NCBI RefSeq assembly: GCF_963678635.1
Contig: NC_087062.1
Span: 22,730,370 to 22,794,369 of the forward strand
Source: Symsagittifera roscoffensis
Lineage: Eukaryota; Xenacoelomorpha; Acoela; Convolutidae
Direction of reading: 5' to 3'
DNA length: 64,000 bases
Shown: positions 54,010 to 64,000 of the stretch, one piece after another
Numbering within the stretch: position 1 is the first letter of the stretch
Layout of the letters: each line of letters begins with the position of its first letter
Made by a program: the position numbers and the translations under genes
Notes under the pieces: model-generated
The model's database searches: none
Told to the model about the DNA's origin: nothing
The model's input: only the letters and a program-made list of their open reading frames with translations

Positions 54010-55830
54010 GCAAATCTAAAAAAAAACAGATTGAATCTATTAACTGAGAAAAATAACAGAAGCTAGCGTAGTCAACCTCCGCTAATAATTTGGGCGAGCA
54101 ATCATAACATCTGGCGCCGCAACTTAGGGGCCCAGACTTATGACACGACCTAAGAAAAGACTGACGGCGTGACTTTAACCCGCGACGCGACTACAAAATT
54201 AACTCTAAAAACGGTATGATTTTCTTAAGTTGCGGAAAGTAAAATGTCAATTACCAATTTTTCCCCTTCAACTGTGGTTCCTAAAAGTAATAGCAATCTC
54301 GTCAAATACTTAAAAACAAAAACTTGCACCAAACATTGAAACTTACCAAATGTTTCAAAAGAAAACCAGAAGATAGTTACCGAGTATAAGTTTTTGAGGC
54401 TTAAACACAAAGAAAGAATTGAAAGCGGACTTGAAGATAACTTAGTGAAGATGATGTATATTTTAATTTGCAACTGAGCTTTTGCTTCAACTATAGCATG
54501 CTGTTATCAAGCTGCTTCAAATAAAATTGTCAAAATTTGTAGATGATTTTGTACTTTTTTTTCAAGTTATATTTGCTCAACTTTTTTCTTGTTGCAGAAC
54601 GTTTAATAAGCGGTATTTCCTGTTTAAATGTAATGGAGCTCAAAAGTTCCACGGGTGCTAATTAAAATCAATCTCCTACAGAAAAGTTTTCATTACACTT
54701 TCATTCTATTCAGAGCCTGCGGGTTAAAATATATTACTGTTTAAAGTAACGTAAGTTTTATAGATTAGCTGTGTTTATAATAACTGTCTCTAATTAGTTG
54801 TTTATGTTTTCAAAAGATAACTGATGTATTTTTGGAAACTTTTGATCACCTACTTTATGGTTTCCTTTCCAGGTTGCTTCAAGTTGAAAGTCACTTTTAG
54901 AAATATCTAAAATAAATTTGTTGTCAATTTTTCACTTGTTCTAGAAAGAAAAAAGTATAGTTCTAGAAAGAAAAAAGTAAACTAGATGAACAAATTTCTT
55001 AACTAAGTTTTATCCTGCCTGTGAGAAAAAGAATCAGAATTGATTTATCAATGGTTTGGTTCTGTATTCTGCCTTTCGAAAATGTTTGAAAATTTTATTG
55101 ACAATTTTTTCTAGGTCAATCAATTTAATTTTCTGAGCTCCCTGTTTTATAATCTCTTCTGCACCGCAGCCTTAATTTTTTTAAAACTGGTTAAAGTGCC
55201 GTTTTTGGGCATTAATTGAAAAAAAAATTGAACTAAAAGTAGCGTTTTTCAGTGCGCGCTCCCTTTAAAATTAGCGCTGAAGGTTTCATTAACTTTTTTA
55301 GATTTTCAACCAAAAATGAATGTCATAAAATCATACCAAAGGGGACCCTTTGGTTGGTGAAGTGGTCGAACTTCTGAAAAAAAGTGTCCCCTAAATCCGT
55401 CCCTGGGCGGAGGATGCTAACTTGGCTCTCAATTTGTTCTTTCAGTCAAACAGAAGTGGGCATTTTACATGGAACGCTTAGCATTTTTTGTCTTCAAAAA
55501 TTTGCGTAACTGGGTGAAAAAGAGGGGAATGTTAACTTGATTCCTGTTTTTCTCAATTACTTGAAATCGAATCAATTGGCAGAATGAAATGATTGATAAA
55601 TATCAAGCAACAAGTGAAACAACCAGCTAGATTTACAAACTTGGCGTCAACTACTGATTATCGAAGGCAGCATTGATTACCAAAAAGAATAGTATTGGCA
55701 GTAAATAAACTGATTGAAGCACAATTGGTTGATACTTAAAAACTGCTAGTAGAGAAAGATGATAACACGTACCGGCCTTAAAACAAACGATTGGAAAAAA
55801 AAGAGAGAAAACTAAAGTACAACAAGACTG
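54010..55830. other. Region upstream of the scramblase, no gene seen
   Basis: Presumed 5' UTR intron or promoter-side DNA. A 20-bp direct repeat (TTCTAGAAAGAAAAAAGTA) stands at about 54940 and 54961. No promoter motif is convincing. Confidence 0.35.
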
Positions 55831-55834
55831 CTCG

Positions 55835-56385
55835 AATCAGGGCGAAGCCCTGAATGTTCCGACTGGCTCTTAAGATTTATGGAGCAGTAATAACATTAAA
55901 AAAATTAAAAGTAATAAAACAAAATTAAATTTTTTTTTTTTAAATTTGAATTTTTTTTTTTTAAATCATCCCCTCACACGCCATATAAAGTACAAAAGGA
56001 TAGATTTCGCTACTTGTAACAAATCAACTATGGCAAATAAGCTTCGTTAAACCAATTTGGAACGATTTAAAAGACGGATTAAATCTCCGCTTACGCGTTA
56101 ATAGCGCGAAATATATCGCGCGTTAATAGCGCGAAATATATCGCGCGTTAATTGTCCCAAATTGGCCAAAATGACAATCTTTAAACCCCCATAACTTTAC
56201 GAAAAAAGATCACAGGTGAAATATCTTTTCAAATTTGAGCTCAGGACAACAATACCTTTCAAATGATATAAAAAATTCCGTCAAAAATGGCTAGTTAAAA
56301 AGTCGAAATTTGTCTGAAGAAAAAAAAACCCACCCCGAGCACAAATATTCCGTTACTTTCGTATCGAAAGTCGGAACAATAACGA
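55835..56385 (-). repeat. CGCGTTAA-core repeat, inverted full copy
   Basis: Reverse complement of 13495-14065 over nearly its whole length (landmarks: CAGGGCGAAGCCCTGAATGT, ACGGATTAAATCTCCGCTTA, GCGAAATATATCGCGCGTTA, CCGTTACTTTCGTATCGAAA). It contains an extra tandem copy of a 24-bp unit (TAGCGCGAAATATATCGCGC) at about 56100-56150. Confidence 0.6.
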
Positions 56386-56399
56386 AAGAGAGTACGAAA

Positions 56400-56585
56400 A
56401 CAATCTTACTTGAGTATTTGACTTCGGCTATTTGACTCGGCGGGCCGTACCAGCATGCATATCAAGCATAGAGCCTATGCATGCGGGTACGGCCCGCCGA
56501 GTGAAATACGATCTATGCATTTTTCAATCTATATATTTTGGTTGTAGATTGCCAAATCAGATGTCCGCCGAGTCAAAGAACTCAA
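56400..56585. repeat. GC-rich palindrome with outer inverted repeat
   Basis: GACTCGGCGGGCCGTACCAG at about 56435 pairs with the inverse GGTACGGCCCGCCGAGTG at about 56487. The two arms of about 27 bp (25 matching) surround a loop of roughly 16 bp and end in the palindrome ATGCAT on both sides. A further CCGCCGAGTCAAAG at about 56563 repeats the arm end once more. Highly GC-rich in AT-rich DNA. Confidence 0.75.
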
Positions 56586-57199
56586 TTTTTAAGCCTGGTG
56601 GCTGCGCACTCGAACAATTGAGGACATGTAAGCACGTTAAGTCTTAAAAGAGCTGTAGACCAAACACGTGAAGGTGTTGTCATTAGATCAACTTGCGTTC
56701 TCGGTCGCATTCCCTTTCGGTTTGGATTTGCTCTTGCTTTGCACAGCCAGGTTTGATCCTCCTCCGGATCTAATGACTCTCGATTTTACAATCATTTGAT
56801 TTCAATGGAAGTCCCTGAAACATGGGTCGATAATGAATACCTGTTATTTCGCTAGACTCTGAGTTTGTTAGCGTCATCTCTATCGCCATCTCTATCCCCC
56901 AGTTTGGCTTTTGCAATCGCGACGTCCAAATTTCTGTGACAGCACCTGTTTCGTTGTGTTCACTCAGATTTTTACTCAATCGTTACTGCTTCCGCAAGCT
57001 CCAATGAATCCCCCGCTTCGGATCCTTCCGAACCACTACTGTTTTCCTAAATCGGGTGTCCGTCCCGTTTTTGCGATGTCTGGTCTCCGTTTCTTTGATC
57101 AGTTTCTTTTTTTTTTCAAAAAATTAATTAGTTTCGACAATCTCGTCCAGCAAATTTGTTCCAGCTCGTTTTGATCCGTATCTTGTGAATCCTGTGCCT

Positions 57200-60100
57200 G
57201 ATGCTTAAACAGTGGAGCACAATTTTCACATTCTCCCTGCTTTGGTCGATCCTTTTCTTCAGCAATCAAGTTATCAACGCTGACCGTTCAGGTGCTGTTG
57301 ATCTAAATGTGTAAAGTGATTGAAAACTGGCCCCATAGTATTTTTAAAGTAACTTATTGGGCAATCTTCGGAAGTAACCTTTGAACGGACTTCTGTTCAT
57401 TGTTTGTTGTTTAGCTTCTCTTAGGTCCCAAAGTGCAGTGCTCAAAGAAACTTTAATTTTTTGAATCAATCTTTTAGCTAGCTCCAACTTCTATGGTATC
57501 CCACGGAAAAAATATTTGTTTGAGCCTTATTTGTTTTGTTTAGTTTGTTTGGTTTTTTCATCCCACTGCTGGAAGGTTTTTTCACTTTCAGCTAAAAATT
57601 TTCAAAAATGACCGATCGCCACTTTAAATGTTTTTCCTTCCATGTTTCTGTTCGCTGAGTCTAATTGGTTTTAATCCCCGACTAAGATAACGGTGGCTGC
57701 AGTGTTGACGTGTTATCAAGTACTTTAGTTTATTAGTAAATGTCAAATATTCTTCCGCAACATCACAATTTCCTTTCGCATATGTGTCAACCAAAGGTAC
57801 TTTGAGATATCTAACATCGCTTCTTGTCCCAGTTATGCCCTATGCAATCTCTTGAAAGCTGCTTTTATCGACTTTTTCGATACAGCCAGTCTATTGTCTA
57901 TCAAGATGCACTGGTTTAAATACACTCAATTGATTCCACATTAGATCAGTGTATGTCCACATCAATTCGATCCCTTGCTTGTCAATTCTCTCAATTGCGC
58001 AGCTCACATTGTCTAGGCATGTTTCTTTCAAAATCAGCTTTAACAGACTCTGTCGGCAAATTTTTTCCAGGTTGTCAATCGCATCTTACCCAGTTGTTTT
58101 GAAAGTTGATGTTTGTTTTTCCTGGACAAAGGTTTTGACTTGATTAGATTCACAGAATTCACCTCCTGGTTGTCGTCTAAACGAAACAAATTTTTGAGTC
58201 GGTCGAAGAAATTTCAAAGTTTCTTCGGTCTTCTATTGTTGCTGTCCGTTTATCGCAGCCAGTTTCAGCAACCAATGTTACTGGTTGAGACGCCCCGTTC
58301 TGCTCCTTTGAAGTGTTCCAAATTAGTGCCACAATTGTCTTGAATGGTATTTTTTGTTTTTACTCAGTACACTTTTTGACGTGATCGGCGCACTTCAGCT
58401 AGTTTTCATTGACGATTATCGGCTCCTTCGACTATTTGGTTCAGTGCCGATTCTCAACGACGGTGATCTCGTTTTTTTACGTCTTTTATAGCTTGAGTCT
58501 CAATTTCTGCTCCCTCACTTGATTTGTTCCGTTTTTTTTACTTATGAGACTCATTCCATCGGTCCCATTTGATTGATCTATATTTCACTTTGCACTTTTT
58601 CGATAACCATATGTTCCGTTTTTTTTTTACTTATGAGACTCATTCCATCGGTCCCATTTGATTGATCCATATTTCACTTTGCACTTTTTCGATAACCATA
58701 TGCAATTGCAGTGTTTTAAGAAAGTGTTCATTTTGCTCGTTTTTCGATTTTGAGGTTATCCGCCATTTTCGTTTAGGTTGAAGTTTGATCGGTTTTTGAA
58801 CAAACCGGTGCTATATGACGTAACTTTTGCTGTTTGAGTTCTGTTTAAGCTCTAAATGCTCATCGTTTCGAGGGCTTATCTACCCGATTGCTTCGTGAAT
58901 GTTTATTTTCAAACTGGAGAGGCAAAAACCTGTAAGACCATCTGGTCAATCTTGATTGATATGTTTTATTTCAGCTGCTCCTTTTTAAGGCTGATATATG
59001 TGCTTGCTGGTCTATTGCAATTGTAATTTTTTTCGCCAGAAGCAGTTGCGTAAAAAGCTCTGTAGCTTAGATCACAGCTACAGTTCAGATGCTTATTAGT
59101 TATTAGCTTGTCGTCGTGATTCAAACGAAATTATAACCCAATCTTCCCTATTGGACGTCTGTTCGAATGTGGCTACTATCCCATTGTGGCCAATGTTTTA
59201 TTTTAATCTTGTCTCTTTCGATGGACTGTTTTAACGAATCTTTGAACTATTTGCGACCGCATCTTTAGTGGTTTTAAAAATTTCTGTATGTAAAGACGTC
59301 AATTTGAAAATTTTTGCTGGCTATTTTTTTTTCGCTGTTTCTTTTAATTTTCGTTTCAGAAAAGCTCTTAATTAGTTTTTTAATGTTGCTGCGTTGGAAA
59401 TGATCTTCTCTAAGTGGTTCATTCTGCACAAAATGGTTTATACCTTTTTCATAACTCTTCCAATTAAACAGTCGTGTTCATCTTCAGCTGTTTTTGACAC
59501 TAGCAAGATGTCGTCTTGAAAACAGAAAGTTGTCTTTTTTTCAGCCTTCGGTCCTTTGCTATTTCGAAACTCTGATGGCAATCTATAGATCCCAGTCAAA
59601 AATCTGTATATCCTCAAAGTTTTCCAAAAGATGTTAAAACTTCACTGATTTGCTGATTGAGCTAGCCGTACACGCACTTTAAATCAAAAAAATTTGTTCA
59701 ATCCTTACGTTAAGCAACTATTTTACTCACCTCATGTAAACATTTGTCAAAACTGGGCATTCGATACTTCTTTAATTTCAATTGCCAATTCATAAGTTTG
59801 GGGTCTAACGCCATTTTTTTCACTTTGATAACAATTGGCTCATAAAAACAATCACTGGAACCTTTATTAGGTTTCTTACAGTGTGCCATATAATCCTAGA
59901 TCTAATCCTAGCTCATCTTTGTCGCTCCGTGATAAAACGATTGGCTTCTGGATATATCTACACTGCTGAACTCTTTCTGTTTTCCATGCTCCTAAATGTT
60001 TGATATTTTTTTGCTATTGTCGACAAATTGTAATTTTTTTTCGATTTCTCTCCCGGTAATTTTAACGGTTTTTGCTTGGGCTAAGATTTGATTAGCCATG

Positions 60101-60420
60101 GTCCAATAAATGAAGATATTAAGCTACCTGAACCCAACGCTTCGTAAATTTTGTAGTAATCCACTCGAGCTAAGGCTTTGAGTGGTTTTATCATTCTGAA
60201 TCTGGAATTTCTTCCAATTTATTTTTCTTAATCTGAGTCTGCATTGTTTGTACAATTCTTGATTTTTTAGGATTTGTTATCTTGCACTTTTTAAATTCTC
60301 GCTGATCATCGAAAGCCAAAAACTAGAATTCACTTCTCGAGTTCCCATCATGAGGTAGGTTGCAATACTTTGACTCCTCTGACAGTTTTCCTGCAATCTC
60401 ATCCTCCTGTCGCAATAAGC
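57200..60420 (-). pseudogene. Decayed Ty3/gypsy pol, related to the intact element
   Basis: The minus strand keeps pol landmarks in order, in broken frames. Zinc-knuckle or leader region: WFFAKSRTILQKVL (about 60460-60420), weak. RT: KKMALDPKLMNWQLKLKKYR, then MPSFDKCLHEVSKIVA (59840-59715), and FQDDILL at about 59515 in place of YLDD. RNase H end: NKTYQSRLTRWSYRFLPLQF (about 58960-58900), which matches the intact element's NKSYQSRLSRWADRLLPFDF. Integrase finger: IDNRLAVSKKSIKAAFKRLH followed by GQEAMLDISKYLWLTHM (about 57910-57780). Many stops and frameshifts. It is a dead member of the same clade as 37165-44196. Confidence 0.7.
58527..58703. repeat. Tandem duplication of 89 bp
   Basis: The block from GTTCCGTTTTTTTTACTTAT to CTTTTTCGATAACCATATG is present twice in tandem (58525-58612 and 58613-58702) with one or two differences. 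It lies inside the decayed retroelement and arose after its death. Confidence 0.85.
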
Positions 60421-61059
60421 ACTTTTTGCAAAATGGTTCGGCTCTTTGCAAAAAACCATATTCCTGCAGAAAAAACAATCGCTTCACTATGTTTCAAGCA
60501 ATTTTTGTCAAACGCTCCACTAAATTTCTTGCATTTTTTCTTCAATATCTATCCGACTTTTTCTTGTTTCTGTTTTATCGGAAAATTTTATACGATGAAG
60601 GTGTTTCCTCTAGTCTCTTGATCTCTGATGATGATAATTGAATGATTTTTCAGGCTGTCCACTTGTAATCCCCATAATTTGATTATTTTATAGGGACAAT
60701 TGTCTTAATTGTCTGCTATGTTCAAAATTCTGAGCTGGTTTCATTTTTTTGTGTGAGAGTGTTGTACAAAGGATGTATTGAAATAGTAGTTTCCTCATTT
60801 AGGAGAAACATAGTTCACTATCCAACTCGTCTTCAAGTTCTCTCAGCTCTACTTTGTCTCCTTGAGCATTGAATGGTGCTTGAAACGTTTCTGAGATCTC
60901 GATGGGTTCCTGTATTCGTGTGAACAGTTTTCATCTTTCATAAGTTACGCTTTTGATCATCTCAAAACTTACCGTGATAATATCATTTTGTTTTTTGAAT
61001 AATTGTTTGGATTTTTGCATCAAGTTTTATGCCCTCAATGACAAAAATAGACATGGGAC

Positions 61060-63590
61060 CGCTTTTGTTTGATATCTGTAAAAAAACATTTTGTCCTACT
61101 TCTGGCTCTTTCATGCAACTTCAGCTTCTTTTTTTTTCCTTTTTGCAATATATATTGTTCTATTCGCGCTGCCTCTGCAGCTGTAGAATCTGACAATCTT
61201 TTCGATTCCGGTCTCGGTAGTTTTTCAAATATGACTGGCTCTGGTGGTAGCAGTTTTATATGTGAGACCCTTTTTTTCTTCTTCTCTCATCAAAATTGAT
61301 CCAACCACACTTCGATGAACAAAAGTGCTAACGCTGGCGCGCAGTATAAATTAATTTGCAAAATCTTTTTTCTTGTTTTACAAATCCGCTTGGCTGCACC
61401 ATGTTATTTTTTATGATTTCAGTGATAACACATTGTCCGTAATGCTGTAACCATAAAGTAGGAACACCAGTTTTCACTGAGTACACAGGAAAGTCTCGAT
61501 TTTAATTTATTAAAACAACCCTCTGAAAATATGATATGGACTTTTATATCAGCATTGTGACTGACTCTGACTTTCTCTTTGGAGTCATTATATCATATCA
61601 AACAAAAGAAGTTTCAGACTAAATGGCTACTGCCATAGCAGTACCACAACGCGACTATTTTTTAATCGCGACTTCTTTTTTACCACTACAACCGAGTTTT
61701 AGTTTGCGTAACTATGTAAGACTGCGTAACTATGTAAGACAGCGTAACTATGTTCAAATTACAATTTTTTGGATGCGGTATTTTTATCGAAGCAACCGAC
61801 ACTATCCAAAAATTAATCGCGGAATTCAATTCGAGAAGCCTTGTCTACAACATTCATTTTTGACGGTGCAATTATGATACGTTTTTGAGTATTCTTTTTA
61901 ACCGATAATCATTCTGGTTGGACATCAGTATTTAAAAAATTGTCCTATTTTTGGCCTTTTTTGGTTTTTTATGTCATTTTTTGGTTCCCCTTTTGCTTTT
62001 GTCGATCTAACTTGCTCTATTCGAGCTGCTGCTGCAGCCGTAAATCTGACAATCTGATTGATTCAGCCTCGGTAGTTGATCAAATATGGCAGTATCTTGT
62101 GGAGGCAGTTTTATTTATGGTTCCACAATCACTTTTACTGTCGCTGCGTTCATGAAATGATCTTTTTTCTCAATTAACAAACCTTGCTTGCAGCTCAGTG
62201 CTGTTTTAGATTTCATTGGCAACTGAAGGTCCGTAAAGCTCGAATGATGAATTAGGAACCAAAGTTTTCACTGAAAACACAGCATAGTCTTAATTCTATT
62301 GTACTATCGTCGCCTACTGAATTTAGGTTATAATCATATATATCAAACATTGTGGCTGAACTTGACTTGACTTTGTCCGGCAGTACAATACAATTTAAAT
62401 ACAAAACATCATAGAATAAGCGGCTACTGCCATAGCAGCGCCACAACGCGATTAGTTTTTGTTTTATCCAGCCGCCGCGACTTAACTTTTTACCATCGAG
62501 AACGAGATAGATTTTTTTTGAGATTTCGTCCAGGGTTATGTAATTGTTTTCAGTCTACGGATTTTTGGTTGCGGTAATTTTATGGACGCTCCGACAGTTT
62601 CACAAATTTAAGCCAGAACCTCATTTGGGAAAATATTGTCTACAAAACTCTCGTTTCGCCACAAAAAATGGGAATTTTCGAGAATTTATTCTCACCTGTA
62701 GTCGTTGTGGATGGACATTTGTAACAAAAAACGTTGTTTTACTTTTAGCCCTCTCATGTTTCTTTTGGTTTTTTCAACTTCTACTTTTGATTTTGTCTAT
62801 CTATTTTGCTCATTTCGAGCCGTTTTTGCAGCCATAAGTTTTGACATGATGTTGAGTTCAGTTTCAGTAATTGATCGAATTTAGCAAAATCTGATGGTAG
62901 CATTTTTAGATCTCCTTCGACCTTCTCTTTACTGGGGCTGCCATCATGATTTGATTCAGCCAAATTTTATTTGAGAAAAGTGGGCCTGAAGACATCTTTG
63001 ACCAGTAAAACTGAAAAAACAAAATCATCAGTTTTGCTGGGTTTCCAAATCCTGCTGGCTGCATCTTGGGATATTCTAAATTTTTTGCCATGGTAACTGA
63101 ATGTTCGTAATGCTGAAATCATACATTAGGAACTCTAATTTTCACTGAGTACGCAGAATTGTCGAGAACCTAATAATTCAAATGACTGCACGAATATAGG
63201 ATATGGTGACCTTGACCTTGACCGGCATTACATCATTTTGAAATTAAAAGTTATAGACAGAACGGCTACTGCCATAGCAGTGCCACAACTGACCTCTTTT
63301 TTAAATCATGCTGCGACTACTCTATCATCATGGAGAAATGGTAAATCAATACTCTTTGCCTGAGGTTCTACAACCCTGTTCGGTCTACGGACTTCTTGAT
63401 GCGGTTTTTTTTATCGGCGCAACCGACACTATCAAAAAATTAGTCACCGACTTCAATTTTGAAAACCCTGTCAACAACACTCTCTTTTGTCGGCGCAAAT
63501 ATGTTATGTTTTCGATTATTTATTTTTTCTGTAGTCGTTCTGGTATATTGAAATTTAATGTTAGTTCAACTTCATTTACAACATAGTCGT
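61060..63590. repeat. Three tandem units of about 0.8 kb
   Basis: The phrase GGCTACTGCCATAGCAGTNC, then CACAACGCGA, occurs at 61624, 62422 and 63263 (spacings about 800 and 840 bp). Between them each unit holds TTTTCACTGAGTACACAG, a region coding on the minus strand for an AAEAARIEQ-like helix (clearest at about 61150-61200; degenerate at 62010-62060 and 62800-62850), and a plus-strand phrase CGGTCTACGGACTTCTTGAT-like. The units are strongly diverged, so this is an old array. It adjoins the 5' side of the decayed retroelement and may be its expanded 5' region. Confidence 0.55.
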
Positions 63591-63830
63591 TTAACCGACA
63601 ATTGTCGAAGAAACTGCCGTAACATTTGCGCTCGATTTTTTTTCGCCAGTCAAGTTTTAACTTTTTTAACTAGCAATTTCTGACGGGAATTTTAACAATT
63701 TCTTTAAATAAGTACTAACATCCTGCATTTAGGCTCAATTTAATTTTCCTGCGATCATTTTTTTAAGAGATTTTGGAATTTAAAGTCAGCCAATAAGGGC
63801 AACTTGGGACAATTAATTCGCAAAAAGTTT
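63590..63830 (+). repeat. Decayed CGCGTTAA-core repeat copy
   Basis: Landmarks: TTTTTTAACTAGCAATTTCT and GACGGGAATTTTAACAATTT, then CCTGCGATCATTTTTTTAAG and ACTTGGGACAATTAATTCGC. They match the order in 13495-14065 but are heavily mutated. Confidence 0.45.
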
Positions 63831-64000
63831 ATAGAAGTCTTTTTTCTCTGAAACAACTTCCTAATGTTTTCAACTAAATTTCAGTTGTTGTCCCTTTTTT
63901 CCTCTCACCGTAACAGATCAAATCGTGATTTTGAACTTGGTATTTTTTCTGCTATGTTTGATTTCCCAATTTTTCTTATTGTACTACAAATTGTACGTTA
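63831..64000. other. Right end of window, nothing recognised
   Basis: AT-rich; no coding or repeat signal found. Confidence 0.4.

Noticed and set aside
56770-57174. Minus-strand 69-residue and plus-strand 87-residue frames upstream of the scramblase
   Set aside because: No match to known domains; probably the degraded tail of the dead retroelement, but I could not align it, so it is not annotated as a gene.

Overview
This window is animal nuclear DNA: AT-rich, intron-rich, low in coding content and full of transposable elements. Three conserved metazoan genes can be identified, and they fix the layout. (1) Positions 3951-4460, plus strand: the last coding exon of the casein kinase 2 catalytic subunit, with the DNA before it as intron. 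(2) Positions 17122-32090, plus strand: a complete three-exon guanidinoacetate N-methyltransferase (GAMT, creatine synthesis), 243 residues. (3) Positions 53974-35860, minus strand: a six-exon phospholipid scramblase (PLSCR family), 265 residues as modelled. GAMT and PLSCR converge tail to tail. I cannot name the species. Invertebrate is likely, because the Maverick-like element resembles families common in cnidarians, sponges and other invertebrates. At least two protein-defined introns cannot be given GT-AG or GC-AG ends.

Most of the rest is mobile DNA, much of it inside the introns of the two complete genes. GAMT intron 1 holds a short non-autonomous Mutator-like element (17327-18284). GAMT intron 2 (12.9 kb) holds a tRNA-derived SINE and a roughly 10 kb decayed Maverick/Polinton-like (adintovirus-like) element, 21262-31252. 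That element is bounded by an inverted repeat of about 125 bp and carries broken genes for a packaging ATPase, a retroviral-type integrase, a penton-like protein, a major capsid protein and a small membrane protein; I see no DNA polymerase B. The last PLSCR intron holds a young Ty3/gypsy LTR retrotransposon (37165-44196, minus strand) with 306-bp LTRs that read as identical, a 5-bp target duplication and a 2016-codon gag-pol frame. The first PLSCR intron holds a Mutator-like element (49000-50575) with a decayed MULE transposase and a 9-bp target duplication.

Upstream of PLSCR (about 54.1-64 kb) lies a dead relative of the same Ty3/gypsy family (about 57.2-60.4 kb, minus strand), followed by three tandem units of about 0.8 kb. 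The interval between CK2 and GAMT (4.5-17.1 kb) holds SINE-like copies, a 264-bp-period duplication, a 450-bp purine-only tract, a MITE with long inverted repeats and copies of a repeat family also seen at 53, 56 and 63.7 kb. Apart from one weak orphan exon-like stretch (8295-8453) and one coding-like stretch (11859-12040), I see no host gene there. The clearest unusual points are the non-canonical splice junctions, the LTR element whose start codon straddles the LTR/primer-binding-site junction and whose C-terminus continues in the -1 frame, and the Maverick-like element inside an intron.
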